This document shows, in pieces, positions 47,114-56,849 of a stretch of 64,000 nucleotides of DNA (position 1 is the first letter of the stretch; the number at the start of each line of letters is the position of its first letter). The notes beneath the pieces were generated by a model. It made no database searches, was not told the DNA's origin, and worked only from the letters and a program-made list of their open reading frames with translations. This DNA is from Nocardioides sp. TF02-7. Lineage in GTDB: Bacteria; Actinomycetota; Actinomycetes; Propionibacteriales; Nocardioidaceae. The stretch spans positions 3,472,001 through 3,536,000 of the forward strand of contig NZ_CP092535.1 of NCBI RefSeq assembly GCF_022437945.1. The letters run 5' to 3'. The position numbers and the translations under genes are program-made.

Positions 47114-47145
47114 TCACCGCCCGTCGGCGCGGACCCGCCGCCCAG

Positions 47146-47616
47146 CTAGTACTCGACCCGTTGCGTGCTGTCTCCGGGGTCGCGGTGGGAGAGCACGTCG
47201 AAGCCCTTGCCACCGTCGACGTCGTCGTCGCCGCGGCCGCCGCCGAGGACGTCGCGACCGCTGCCGCCCTCGAGCGTGTCGTCCCTGCCGCCGCCGCTGA
47301 GCTCGTCGGCGCCCGGGCCGCCGGCGAGGCAGTCCTCGCCGCCGCCGCCGCTCAGGTCGTCGTGGCCGCGGCCGCCGACGACGACGTCGTCGCCGCCGTT
47401 GCCGTCGACCACGTCGTCGCCGGCGCCGGCGAGGATCACGTCGTCGCCCGCGGTGCCCTCGATCCGGTCGTCGCCGGAGGTGCCGTGGATGACGTTGCCG
47501 GCCCGCGCGCAGTCGTCCGCGCCGGTGCCGACGGCTCCGGGTGCGGTGAGGACGACGAGGGCGGAGGCTGCGGCGAGTGCCGCGGCTGCTGCGGTCGTGG
47601 GGTTCGGTCGGTTCAT
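47146..47616 (-). CDS. Secreted RTX-type calcium-binding protein
   Basis: 156 residues; GAGGAG precedes the Met. Signal peptide to about residue 33, then hemolysin-type nonapeptide repeats (GTSGDDRIEG, GAGDDVVDG, GNGGDDVVVGG, GGSGRDVLGG) that bind Ca2+ in a parallel beta-roll. Two cysteines (in DDCARAG and EDCLAGG) could form a disulfide. The protein is almost all repeat, without a catalytic domain, and is probably extracellular or surface-bound. It lies tail-side of the large SARP regulator. Confidence 0.82.
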   Translation of the reverse strand: MNRPNPTTAAAAALAAASALVVLTAPGAVGTGADDCARAGNVIHGTSGDDRIEGTAGDDVILAGAGDDVVDGNGGDDVVVGGRGHDDLSGGGGEDCLAGGPGADELSGGGRDDTLEGGSGRDVLGGGRGDDDVDGGKGFDVLSHRDPGDSTQRVEY

Positions 47617-47681
47617 GGTCTGCTCCTCGGGGGTCGGGGGCGCCGCGGGGTGCGGCAGGGGGAGAGGGTGCTGCGTCGGCA

Positions 47682-50600
47682 TCAGTACGACGTCACAACC
47701 GGTCGACCGCGCGTCACCGTGGCCGGAGGGCGGGCGCGCCGGGGCCGGTCGGGCCGTGCCGTGACGAGGACGCGCGGGTCGGGCGGCGGGGCACCGAGGT
47801 CGGCCATCGCCCGCTCCCACCGTCCGAACGCCCGCCGGGCCTCACCGCGACGGCCGGCGCGCAGGAGGGTGCGGACGAGTTGGCGGTGCGCCGCCTCGTC
47901 GTAGGGGTCGGCGGTGAGCAGCCGCACCAGGAGGGCCTGGGCGTCGCTGGGCCGCCCGGCGCGCTGCGCCAGCACCGAGAGCCGTCGGACCGACCGCTGC
48001 CAGGCGGCGCGGGCCTCCTCCCGGAGCGCGTCGGCCCACTCCTCGGCCGGCTCGTCCTCGAACGCGTCGCCGGCGTAGCGCCGGTCGACGTCCCCGAGGA
48101 TCTCCCGCGCCCGCTGCTCGTCGCCGTCGTCCATGAGCGCCGCGGCGGCCGTGGCGTCCTCGATGAGGACCTCGGCGTCGACGCGCACGCGGTCGGCGAC
48201 GAGCCGCAGGCCGTCGAGGTCGCCGGCGACGAAGTGGTCCGAGGGCCACCGGCGTCCGGGGTCGAGCACGCCCCGCACCGCGGTCAGCAGCACCGAGAGC
48301 CGGTGGCCGGTGCGGGCGGGGTCGTCGTCGGGCCAGAGCGTCTCGCACAGCCAGGCACGGGTGGCCGGCCGTCCGCGGCGGGAGGCCAGGACCTTCACGA
48401 GCGTTCGCGCCTGCCGCGAGCGCCAAGCGGTGACCGGCACGTCGGCGCCGTCGACACGCACCCGGAAGCCGCCCAGCACGTCGATCTCCAGGCAGCCGGC
48501 AGGTGTCGTGGCCGGCGCCGGGACGCCGTCGACGTGGACCACGCCGAGCCGCCGCAGCTCCCGTCGGGCGTCGCGGGCGCGGGAGCGGGCGACGGGGTCG
48601 GCTCCGGGCAGCACACCGAGCGCGAGCTCGACCCGCGCCGCCCGGGGCCGGGCGCCTCCGGCCGACCACACGGCGTACGCCCTCGTCAGCAGGTCGCGTG
48701 CCTCGTCGGGCTCGGTCGCGCACGCGGCCGCCAGCTCGAGGGCCTCGGCCAGCAGGTCGAGCGCCTCGGCGTCGCGGGCCGTGGCGGCGGCGTCCCGTGC
48801 GAGGTCGCCCGCCCGCCCGCGTTCGCCGTCGGCGAGGGCCACCCGACCGGCGGCGACGAGCGCGACCGGGCGCAGGACGCCCCGGGCCAGGGCCACCGCC
48901 TCCGCGGCCGACGTGCGCGCCCGCTCGCGGAGCTCGGCCGACCCGGCCCGGGCGTCGACACGGGCCAGGCCGGCCAGCGCGGGCACCAGCACCTGTGCCT
49001 CGCCGGTGGTGCGGGCGAGGGCGACGGCCTCGAGGTAGCGCGGTCGGGCCTGGTCGTCCTGGCCGACGGCACGGTCGATCTCGGCGAGGCCGAGCACACC
49101 CAGGGCCGTGCGGCCGGCGCCCAGGCGACGGCAGAGACCGACCGCCCGGGCCAGGTGCCAACGCGCCTCGTCGTAGGCGCCGGTGTAGGTGAGAGCCTCT
49201 GCCAGGTTGTGGAGGGCCGCGGCGCGCCGGCCGGTCGGGTTGCCCGCGTCGGCCGCGTGCAGGGCGGCCCGCGCGACCTCGCACGCCTCGTCGTACCGGG
49301 CGCTGGCGAGCAGGTGGAACGCCTGGTTGACCAGCACCCGGGCGGCGGTGATGACGTCGCGACCCTGCGCGGCGGCGACCAGGGCGCGCTCGTGGTGGGC
49401 CTCCTTGACCGCTCCGGTGCGGCACCGCGCCATCGCGAGGTGGGCGGCGGCTCCCGCCACCGGGTCGCCGCCCGCCTCGGCGAGGGCGAGCGCCCGCTCG
49501 GCAGGACCTGCCGCCTCCTCCGGACGACCGAGGGAGCAGAGGGCGTGGACCTGCAGCGCCAGCGACTCCACCAGGCCGGTGGCGTCGAGGTCCCGCTGCG
49601 CACGACCGCGCCCCAGCGCCTCGAGCACGGCGTCGAAGCGGCCGCCGGCGTAGTGCATCGCGGCGACCTTGCGGGCGAGCCGCGGCTCCCAGGGACCCTC
49701 GTCGCCGGCAAGCGGTCGGAAGGCCCGGGCGGCGGCGGCGAGCTCGCCGGCCGCTCGGAGCGCGTCACCGTGAACCCGGCGGACGGCCGGCGTGACGAGC
49801 GGGTCCGGCGCAGCCTCGACGAGCTCGACGACCCCCGCGTGGTGGGCACTGCGCAGCATCTCCTCGCCGCGCTCGGCCACCAGTCGGAGGGCGCTTGTCA
49901 CGTCACCCGCGCCGGCAGCAGCGCGCGCCGCCGCGTACGGCAGGTCCGCGGCGAGCGCCGGGCCCACGACGCAGGCCGCGGTCGGTCCGTCCCGCGCCGG
50001 CAGGACGGGCGCGAGCAGCGGCACCGCGTCGACCAGGTCCTCGCGCCCGGTGCCGGGCAGCCGCACCAGGAGGCCCAGCCGCTCCAGGTCTCGCGCGACC
50101 GGCGCCCGGCCCACCCCCAGCTCGGCGGCCACGTGCTCGACCACGCCGGGCGTGACGCCGCCCAGGCCGGACACCGCGCCGAGCGCCGCGGCGACGCCGC
50201 GCGGCAGCCGCGTCACCACCTCCGCGTGCAGCCACCGCTGCAGGGACCGGTCCTCGGCGAGCACGTCGGCGAGCTCGGCGGAGGGACGCCGCGCGGCCGC
50301 GGCCGCGTGGTGCACGAGCGCGGGCCACCCGGCGGTGAGTGCGTGGACCGTGACGGGGAGCTCGGGGTCGTCGAGCCCGTACTCCTCGACCACCACCCGC
50401 CGGACGCCGTACGTCGACAGCGCCAGGTCGCACGCCCCGAGCTCCCGGACCCGCCCGCGCAGCCGCGCCCCGGCCGCGGCAGGGAGCGGCTGCCTCGACG
50501 CCAGCCCGAGCCGGGGCGGTCCGGGGCGCCTCGCGACGTCCTCCAGCAGCCGGACCTGCTCAGAGACGGTCAGCGCGTCGAGGTCGTCGACCCCGAGCCA

Positions 50601-50759
50601 GTCGCAGTCGGGCAGCCCATCCTCGAGCAGCGCGGCGGCCGGCCGGACCACGCCCCCGCGCGGCCGTGCGGCCTCCAGGGCGGCGGACTTGCCGTAGCCG
50701 GCGGCCGCGACGACCACCAGCACGTCTTCCGGGTGGGGCATACGGGGAGGAGCGGACAA
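47682..50759 (-). CDS. ATPase-TPR-SARP/BTAD transcriptional regulator
   Basis: 1,025 residues from TTG (SD AGGGAG upstream); an in-frame ATG at 50741 is an alternative. It has a MalT-like P-loop ATPase N-terminus (Walker A AAGYGKS at about 19-25), a winged-helix-like middle (about 190-270), and long alpha-helical TPR-type repeats (about 300-740). From about residue 750 comes a SARP-type DNA-binding domain (IDVLGGFRVRVDG ... SRQARTLVKVLASRRG) followed by a BTAD domain. The DNA-binding part is C-terminal, the reverse of AfsR. It is the longest uninterrupted frame here. Targets unknown; the RTX gene follows it and a secreted protein gene is divergent. Confidence 0.88.
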   Translation of the reverse strand: MSAPPRMPHPEDVLVVVAAAGYGKSAALEAARPRGGVVRPAAALLEDGLPDCDWLGVDDLDALTVSEQVRLLEDVARRPGPPRLGLASRQPLPAAAGARLRGRVRELGACDLALSTYGVRRVVVEEYGLDDPELPVTVHALTAGWPALVHHAAAAARRPSAELADVLAEDRSLQRWLHAEVVTRLPRGVAAALGAVSGLGGVTPGVVEHVAAELGVGRAPVARDLERLGLLVRLPGTGREDLVDAVPLLAPVLPARDGPTAACVVGPALAADLPYAAARAAAGAGDVTSALRLVAERGEEMLRSAHHAGVVELVEAAPDPLVTPAVRRVHGDALRAAGELAAAARAFRPLAGDEGPWEPRLARKVAAMHYAGGRFDAVLEALGRGRAQRDLDATGLVESLALQVHALCSLGRPEEAAGPAERALALAEAGGDPVAGAAAHLAMARCRTGAVKEAHHERALVAAAQGRDVITAARVLVNQAFHLLASARYDEACEVARAALHAADAGNPTGRRAAALHNLAEALTYTGAYDEARWHLARAVGLCRRLGAGRTALGVLGLAEIDRAVGQDDQARPRYLEAVALARTTGEAQVLVPALAGLARVDARAGSAELRERARTSAAEAVALARGVLRPVALVAAGRVALADGERGRAGDLARDAAATARDAEALDLLAEALELAAACATEPDEARDLLTRAYAVWSAGGARPRAARVELALGVLPGADPVARSRARDARRELRRLGVVHVDGVPAPATTPAGCLEIDVLGGFRVRVDGADVPVTAWRSRQARTLVKVLASRRGRPATRAWLCETLWPDDDPARTGHRLSVLLTAVRGVLDPGRRWPSDHFVAGDLDGLRLVADRVRVDAEVLIEDATAAAALMDDGDEQRAREILGDVDRRYAGDAFEDEPAEEWADALREEARAAWQRSVRRLSVLAQRAGRPSDAQALLVRLLTADPYDEAAHRQLVRTLLRAGRRGEARRAFGRWERAMADLGAPPPDPRVLVTARPDRPRRARPPATVTRGRPVVTSY

Positions 50760-50887
50760 GGCCTCTCCCTGATACAGCCCCGGTCGTGCTGACGCCGTGC
50801 TGATGCCGGCCGCGCAGGGTGGCCGCGGCTCGCAGGAGCGGGCCGACCCGATCAGCGGCGCACCGCCGCACGACGAAGGAGAACGCC

Positions 50888-51382
50888 ATGTCCAGCACCA
50901 CGAAGAGCACCACGAAGACCAGGACGAGGACCAGCCGCGCCGCCGTCCTCCTCGCCGCCGTGGGGACCGCGGCCGTCGGGGTCGCCACGCTGGCGGGCCC
51001 GGCCGAGGCCGGCCCGCGGGACGTCGACCGCCCGAAGGTCACCGAGCGCAACCACGACTTCGGCCGCAACTGGGCGGCCGGCGCGCCGGTGAACGGCGGC
51101 CACCTCGAGTGGGAGCTGTCGGGCGGCCGCACCTACGTCACCCTGAGCGGCTACCACTACCTGGCCCGCCAGAAGTGCGGCCGGGTGCGGGTGAAGTACT
51201 ACGACTCCAGCCACGACCTGCTGGGCACCGACTACTCGGCCCTGCACTGCGCGCCGGGCAACGGCAAGACGCAGTGGTTCGTCACCGAGCACTTCTCGAG
51301 CAGGACCGTCGAGCACGCGCACGTCGACGTGGTCAACGCCCAGGGGAAGCTGATCGGCGGCGACACCGCGGACTTCGACTGA
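50888..51382 (+). CDS. Small secreted protein
   Basis: 164 residues; GAAGGAG lies 6 nt upstream of the ATG. A Thr/Lys-rich N-terminus, a hydrophobic core (AAVLLAAVGTAAVGVATLAG) and a signal-peptidase site near PAEAG give a clear secretion signal. The mature part (about 115 residues) is predicted beta-rich, with two cysteines (QKCGRV and LHCAPG) likely paired. No named domain recognised. Divergent from the SARP regulator. Confidence 0.75.
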   Translation: MSSTTKSTTKTRTRTSRAAVLLAAVGTAAVGVATLAGPAEAGPRDVDRPKVTERNHDFGRNWAAGAPVNGGHLEWELSGGRTYVTLSGYHYLARQKCGRVRVKYYDSSHDLLGTDYSALHCAPGNGKTQWFVTEHFSSRTVEHAHVDVVNAQGKLIGGDTADFD

Positions 51383-51406
51383 CGCGCCGGTCGCGGGCGG
51401 TGGCCG

Positions 51407-52393
51407 TCAGGCGGCCGCCGCCCGCAGCTTCTCCAGCAGCGGCCCCGCGGCCTCGCTGAGGAACCGGTCCTGCAGCCGGTCGCCGACCTGCACGATCGCG
51501 ATGTCGGTGAAGCCGGCCTTCCAGTACGCCGACACCGCCTCGACCATCGCGTCGAGGTCGGGGCCGCAGGGGATGTTGTCGGCGACGTCCTCGGGGCGGA
51601 CGAACTGGGTGGCCGACGAGAACCCCGCGGGGGTGGGCAGGTCGGCGTTGACGTCCCAGCCGCCGGCGAACCAGCGGAACTGCTCGTGCGCGAGCTCGCG
51701 CCCCTCCTCGTCCGTCGGCGCCCAGCAGACCGGGATCTGGCCGATCGCCCGCGCCTTCTCACCCACCCGGGGCGCACCGTCGGTGCTGTTCCAGGTCTCG
51801 AGCAGGTCGGGGTTCGGCTCGACGGCGATCATGTGGTCCGCGAGCGGGGCGAGCGCCTCGATCGCCCGCTCGCCGCCGACGGCGAGGCCCAGCTCGACCG
51901 GCTCCTCGGGCAGGTCCCAGATGCGCGCGGACTCGACGTCGTAGAACTCGCCGTGGTGGTCGACCAGCTCGCCCGTGTGCAGCTTGCGGATCACCTCGAC
52001 CGCCTCGCGCAGCATGGACAGGCGGGTGCCGACCACGGGCCAGCCCTCGCCGACCACGTGCTCGTTCAGGTTCTCGCCGGTGCCGAGGCCGAGCCGGAAC
52101 CGCCCGTCGGAGAGCAGCCCCATCGTCGCCGCCTTCTGGGCCACCACGGCCGGGTGGTAGCGCATCGTCGGGCAGGTCACGAAGGTCATCAGCCCCATCC
52201 GGGAGGTGGCCTGCGCGACCGCGCCGAGCACCGACCAGGCGTATGGCGCGTGGCCCTGCTCGGTGAGCCAGGGCGAGAAGTGGTCGCTGGAGACCGCGAA
52301 GTCGAAGCCCACCTGCTCTGCCGCCACGGCGTAGCGCACCAGCTCGCGCGGACCGCTCTGCTCGGTCATCAGGGTGTAGCCGAAGTTCGTCAT
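51407..52393 (-). CDS. LLM-class F420-dependent oxidoreductase
   Basis: 328 residues. FGYTLMTEQSGPRELVRYAVAAEQVGFDFAVSSDHFSPW, then GLMTFVTCPTMRYHPAVVAQKAATMGLLSDGRFRLGLGTGENLNEHVVG, are those of the F420-dependent glucose-6-phosphate-dehydrogenase-like TIGR03557 subgroup. A TIM-barrel hydride transferase using the deazaflavin F420; substrate unknown. The presence of F420 enzymes supports an actinobacterial host. Confidence 0.9.
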   Translation of the reverse strand: MTNFGYTLMTEQSGPRELVRYAVAAEQVGFDFAVSSDHFSPWLTEQGHAPYAWSVLGAVAQATSRMGLMTFVTCPTMRYHPAVVAQKAATMGLLSDGRFRLGLGTGENLNEHVVGEGWPVVGTRLSMLREAVEVIRKLHTGELVDHHGEFYDVESARIWDLPEEPVELGLAVGGERAIEALAPLADHMIAVEPNPDLLETWNSTDGAPRVGEKARAIGQIPVCWAPTDEEGRELAHEQFRWFAGGWDVNADLPTPAGFSSATQFVRPEDVADNIPCGPDLDAMVEAVSAYWKAGFTDIAIVQVGDRLQDRFLSEAAGPLLEKLRAAAA

Positions 52394-52437
52394 GCGCACC
52401 CGGTACCCACGCGTGGCCGGGAGGTACCCCGGTCGGC

Positions 52438-53283
52438 CTACATCTCCTCGTGCCGGTCCGGGTCGCCGTCGAACAGCCGGCCGTCGGGCCGCCCGAGCGC
52501 GGTGATCGCCGCGACCTCCTCGTCGGTGAGCTCGAAGCCGAACACGTCGAGGTTCTGCCGCTGCCGGCCGGGGTCGGCCGACTTCGGGATCGGCAGGGAG
52601 CCGAGCTGCAGGTGCCAGCGGAGCACCACCTGGGTGGGTGTGACGCCGAGCCGCTCCGCCGCCTCGCGCACGACCGGCTCGCGGTAGGGCGCGTCCCGCT
52701 TGCCCAGCGGGCTCCACCCCGAGGTCCGGATCCCGAGATCCGCGTTCGTCCGCCGCATCTCCTCCTGCGGGAAGTACGGGTGCAGCTCCACCTGGTTGAC
52801 CGCCGGGGTCACCCCGGTCTCGGCGATGATCCGCTCCAGGTGGGCCCGGGTGAAGTTCGAGACGCCGATCGACCGCACGAGCCCCCGCTCGCGCGCCTCG
52901 ACGAGCGCCCGCCACGCCTCGGGGTAGCGGCCGACCGACGGGTTCGGCCAGTGGATGAGGTGCAGGTCGAGGTAGTCCAGCCCCAGGCGCTCCAGCGACT
53001 CCTCGACCGACCGCAACGCGTCGTCGTACGCGTGGTGCCGGCCGGGGAGCTTGCTGGTGACGAAGACGTCCTCGCGCGGCAGCGCCGATCCGCGGACCGC
53101 CCTGCCCACCTCGACCTCGTTGCCGTAGTTGACCGCGGTGTCGACCAGCCGGTAGCCGGCCTCGAGCGCGCTGGTCACCGCCGCGACCGCCTCGTCCCCG
53201 CGCAGGGGGTAGGTGCCGAGGCCGATCGCCGGGATGGTGCGGCCGTCGCTGAGCTGGTGGGTGGGGATCGTCGGCGTGATCAC
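52438..53283 (-). CDS. Aldo/keto reductase
   Basis: 281 residues from GTG. Core motifs: IGLGTYPLRG, DTAVNYGNEVEVG (catalytic Asp and Tyr), TSKLPG (Lys), LHLIHWPNP (His), GVSNFTRAHLE, NQVELHPYF and PIPKSADPGRQRQN (NADPH binding). It reduces aldehydes or ketones with NADPH in the cytoplasm. Leaderless: TAGCAT ends 7 nt before the GTG and no proper SD is visible. Substrate unknown. Confidence 0.92.
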   Translation of the reverse strand: MITPTIPTHQLSDGRTIPAIGLGTYPLRGDEAVAAVTSALEAGYRLVDTAVNYGNEVEVGRAVRGSALPREDVFVTSKLPGRHHAYDDALRSVEESLERLGLDYLDLHLIHWPNPSVGRYPEAWRALVEARERGLVRSIGVSNFTRAHLERIIAETGVTPAVNQVELHPYFPQEEMRRTNADLGIRTSGWSPLGKRDAPYREPVVREAAERLGVTPTQVVLRWHLQLGSLPIPKSADPGRQRQNLDVFGFELTDEEVAAITALGRPDGRLFDGDPDRHEEM

Positions 53284-53290
53284 CTTCTCG

Positions 53291-53296
53291 ATGCTA
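53291..53296 (-). promoter_or_regulatory. Leaderless -10 of aldo/keto reductase gene
   Basis: TAGCAT on the minus strand, 7 nt before the GTG at 53283. Confidence 0.5.
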
Positions 53297-53315
53297 GGCC
53301 GCGGCCGGCGAGCGG

Positions 53316-54933
53316 TCAGCGCACCGCCTTCGGGTCGACCGACTGCAGCAGGTCGTCGTCGCGGGGGATGCCGCCGCCGCAGGCGTACGGCGTGTTGTAG
53401 CCCCAGCAGGCGCGGTAGCGCACGCTGGTGTTGACCAGCGTCACCTCGACGGCGCGGACGTTCCTGCTGCTGAACGGCACGGTGCGCGTGGCGTCGCCCC
53501 TGCGGTCGAGCCGCACGAAGGACGTCGAGGTGCCACGCTTCTTGCGGACCGTGATCACGGCCGCCGAGCCGCGGTGGGTGTCCTGCAGGTCGATCGCCAG
53601 CCGGAGCCGCCACGCGCGGGCGGTCAGCCTGCGCGGCACGTAGCGGAGCGTCGCGGAGGTGAGGTGGTCGAGCCGGCCGCGGAGGGCGGGCGGGTCGGTG
53701 CGCCCCGGCCGGATCGCGACCGTCGCCGCCAGGGGCGCGGGCCGGTACGCCGACGCGCGGCCCTCGTCGTAGACGGCCCGCGGCCGCCGGTTGGCGGCGG
53801 CGAACAGCGCGAGCTGCTTGGTGAGCGTCGTGCCCCGGGTGCGCAGCACCGTTGCAGGGCCTGCGTCGAGTGGTCGTCGGGGCGCCCGGCGGCGCCGTCC
53901 GCGCGGCGCCACACGTCGCGGACGAGGGTGGGGAGACCACCGGCGCGGGTGCGGTACTTCTCGGTCAGGTAGCGCCAGAAGATCCAGGTGCCGTAGTGGA
54001 AGCCCTCCTCGCCGAAGGTGTCGAGCGGCATGCGGGGGCGCCGCAGGGGGCTGTTGCGGAGGTACTGCCGGTTGTCGTCGACGGAGTCGTAGAGCTCGTC
54101 CTCGACCCACGCCGCGGTCGACTCGAGGAGCCACGGGTCCTCGGCGAAGTCGTACCCGAACTGCACGGCGTGGAAGTACTCGTGCGCGGCGGTCACCCGC
54201 ATGTTCTCCAGCGGCGTGTTGGTGGGGAACTGGCTGCGGGTGTAGTCGTCGTCGAGCACGCAGTAGGCCCACACGTCGTAGGACCCCGGGTCCGAGATCG
54301 CCGTCTTGGGGTCGTCGCTCGTGCAGAAGCCGTAGAGGCCGTCGTCGCCGATGTCACCGACGTAGACGTCGGTGTGAGCGCTGCCGCCGCGGACGCCGTC
54401 GGGCTTCGGCGCGCGGTAGCCGGCGCGGACGTACCGGTCGTGGATCGTCTGCAAGGTGTTGCTCACCGACCTGATGTAGCGGGGGACCGTGTCGTGGTCG
54501 CCGTCGGAGCCGGTCGGCGCGTGCGGACCGGACTCCCGGTAGTGCACGCAGATGTCGGCCGAGCAGTGACGGAGGGGAGCGGGACCGGGATGTAGGGGTC
54601 GGTGATCTGCCCGGGGCGTCGGAAGTACCTGTCGGCCTCGGCCCGCTTCCCGGGCGGGAGGTCGTCGCGGAGCAGCGCGAGGTCGCGCAGCGCCAGGGTC
54701 AGCGAGCGCTGCTGCCTCGCGACGCCGCTGGTCCGGGCGGCGCGGCCGGTGACCAGCGCCTGCACGGCCGCGAGCGCCTCCTCCGCCCGGTCGGCCCGGT
54801 CGGCACCGTCGTGCCGGCCGGTCGGCGACCCCTTCCCGCCGGGGTCGGTCAGCGGGTCCGCCTCGGCGACCGGGACGAGCGTGAGACCGAGCACCAGGGC
54901 GGTGGCGAGGACGAGCAGGGCGCGGGCGCGCAC
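53316..54933 (-). CDS. Secreted HExxH metalloprotease-like protein 1, frameshifts
   Basis: About 539 residues after joining frames near 54580 and 53870. Start at GTG with GGAGG upstream and a signal peptide (LLVLATALVLGLTLVPVAEA). The central block TAAHEYFHAVQFGYDFAEDPWLLESTAAWVEDELYD carries a zincin HExxH followed by a Glu-containing WLLESTA segment. Upstream are cysteines in CSADICVHY, and the C-terminal half is beta-rich. It matches the group NCBI calls MXAN_6640-family putative metalloproteases. A close intact paralogue lies at 59606-61144. Substrate unknown. Confidence 0.8.
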
Positions 54934-55111
54934 GTGGCCTCCAAGGGGAGCGGGGACGTCCGGGCGTCCGTCGGTGGGAGGACGATCCTCCCCCGACCGG
55001 CCTCCCTGCGCTACGACCGGATCGATGAAATGCCGCACACCGTGCCCGGCCCGCCCCGCCCGGCCCGTCCGGCCGCCGTATGCGGGTGCAGGCCAGGGGT
55101 ACGGAGCCGTT

Positions 55112-56245
55112 ATGGATCTCCAACAGGTCAGGAACGTGCTCGACCAGCCCGGCCCCTACGTGTCGCTGCACCTCGACGTCAGCCGCGACACCGAGGACGC
55201 CCGTCAGCAGCTGACCTCGCGGTGGACGCGTGCGCGGCACGAGCTGGAGCACCAGGGGATCACCGGGTCGCTGCTCGACGAGCTGGAGGAGCGGGTGCAG
55301 GAGGTCACCCACCTGCCCGGCCAGGTGCGGCGCACGATCGTCGCGACGCCGGAGCGAGTGGTGCTCGACGACGTGCGCGGCGGCGACACCACCTGGCCGG
55401 AGACCGTGACGGTGGGGCCGCTGCCCGACGTCGCGGGCTGGATCAGCATGGTCGACGGCGAGTTCCCGTTCGCCCTGGTCCGCACCGACCGGGTCGGTGC
55501 CGACATCGAGGTCTACGTCGCCTCCGGCACCCACGCCGCCGAGACCACGACCGTCGAGGGCGACACCTTCGACGTCACCAAGCTGCCGCAGGGTGACTGG
55601 CAGCACGACAAGTACCAGCAGCGCGCCGAGAACACCTGGGAGGCGAACGCCAAGCTGGTCGCCGACCAGCTGCGCGAGATGAGCGCCCGCCACCGCCCCC
55701 GGCTGGTGGTGGTGTGCGGCGACGTCCGCGCCCGGTCGGAGCTGGCGCAGCTGCTCGACGGACAGCCCGGCTCGACGGTCGTGACCGTCGAGTCGGGTGG
55801 GAGGGCCGCCGGGACGTCGGACGAGGCGCTCTGGGCCGACGTACGCCGGGTGCTCGACGAGCACCGCGCCCACCAGACCGCCGACCTCCTGCAGGAGCTG
55901 GCGCGGGGCGCGGCGACCGGCGAGGGCGTCATCACCGGCGTCGACCGGGTCGCCGACGCGTTCGTCAAGGGCGAGGTGGAGCGGCTGGTGCTCGACCTCG
56001 AGGACGCGCGCGAGACCACGGTGACCGCCGCCGACCACCCGGGCCTGGCCCTGCCCGAGCCCGCGCTCGCGGCCGGCGCGCTGCCGGCCGACCAGGTGCT
56101 GGTCGCCGCCGCCGCGCTCACCAGCGCATCGGTCTCGCTGCTGCCGCACGAGGTGGCGCTCCCGCAGGAGTTCGCGCTCGCCAACGGGGTCGCGGCGACG
56201 CTCCGCTGGGACGACCGGGCCCCGCGGCGCGACGACCAGGTGTGA
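55112..56245 (+). CDS. baeRF2-domain (eRF1-like) protein, Rv2629-like
   Basis: 377 residues. The bacterial eRF1-like fold: PYVSLHLDVSRDTEDARQQL, a middle domain, and LVVVCGDVRARSELAQLL with VVTVESGGRAAGTSDEALWADVRRVLDEHRA. It belongs to the Vms1/eRF1-related group thought to act on ribosomes or tRNA. Mycobacterium Rv2629 of this family is a DosR-regulon gene, but no DosR-like box is visible in the 178-bp upstream gap. GGAG precedes the ATG by 6-7 nt. Confidence 0.85.
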   Translation: MDLQQVRNVLDQPGPYVSLHLDVSRDTEDARQQLTSRWTRARHELEHQGITGSLLDELEERVQEVTHLPGQVRRTIVATPERVVLDDVRGGDTTWPETVTVGPLPDVAGWISMVDGEFPFALVRTDRVGADIEVYVASGTHAAETTTVEGDTFDVTKLPQGDWQHDKYQQRAENTWEANAKLVADQLREMSARHRPRLVVVCGDVRARSELAQLLDGQPGSTVVTVESGGRAAGTSDEALWADVRRVLDEHRAHQTADLLQELARGAATGEGVITGVDRVADAFVKGEVERLVLDLEDARETTVTAADHPGLALPEPALAAGALPADQVLVAAAALTSASVSLLPHEVALPQEFALANGVAATLRWDDRAPRRDDQV

Positions 56246-56265
56246 GGGGCGCTCTCCTCACGAGG

Positions 56266-56365
56266 GGCGCAGATTCATCACGGTATGCAGACGAATCTGC
56301 GCTCCCCACGGCGGGTACGCGGTGGGAAGCGCCGGCTCGCCGACATACCGTGATGAATCTGCGCC
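56266..56365. repeat. 22-bp perfect inverted repeat with a third half copy
   Basis: 56266-56287 and 56344-56365 are perfect inverted repeats of 22 bp. Between them GAATCTGCGC (56293-56302) repeats the outer 10 bp again in the inverse sense. This lets two alternative hairpins form. It fills the gap between the convergent baeRF2 and ChaB genes and could be a REP-like element or a terminator. Confidence 0.65.
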
Positions 56366-56395
56366 GACCGCCTGACGCTGTCTTTCGAGCCGGCC

Positions 56396-56805
56396 CTACT
56401 TCGAGCGGGCCTTCGCGGTCTGGCGGTTGTTCGCCTTGCGCAGCGCCTCGACGAGCTCGTCCTTGTTCATCCGCGAGCGACCACGGATGTCGGCCTTGCG
56501 GGCCAGGTCCATCAGGTGCTCCTTGGTGGCGTTCGCGTCGACGCCGCCGGCGGTCTTCCCCGCCCTTGCGGGCGGCGCCGCCCCTTCTTGGCGGCCTGCT
56601 TGTCCGACGGGCCCTTCTCGTCCTTCGGCTCCCAGTGGTCGCCGACCTTCTCGAAGGAGTGCTTGAGCGCCGAGTAGGCCGTCCGGTGGGCGCGCTCGCC
56701 CTCGCCGTACTCCTCCACCGCCGAGTCGTGGGCCTTGCTCCAGGTCCGCTGCGCCTTCTTCGACGACCGGCGCAGGGTCGAGGGGAGCTCCTTGCTGGCA
56801 GGCAC
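56396..56805 (-). CDS. ChaB-family protein with Rho-N/SAP-like tail, one frameshift
   Basis: About 136 residues from GTG (GGGAGG 9 nt upstream) after correcting one base near 56570. ChaB domain: LPSTLRRSSKKAQRTWSKAHDSAVEEYGEGERAHRTAYSALKHSFEKVGDHW. After a Lys/Ala linker comes a Rho N-terminal-like helical motif (TKEHLMDLARKADIRGRSRMNKDELVEALRKAN). The tail probably binds nucleic acid. The ChaB/Rho-N combination is common in actinobacteria; its cellular role is not established. Confidence 0.82.
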
Positions 56806-56849
56806 GTGTGCCACCTCCCGTGAGTCGTGTGGAGGGGCGGTACCCGAGT

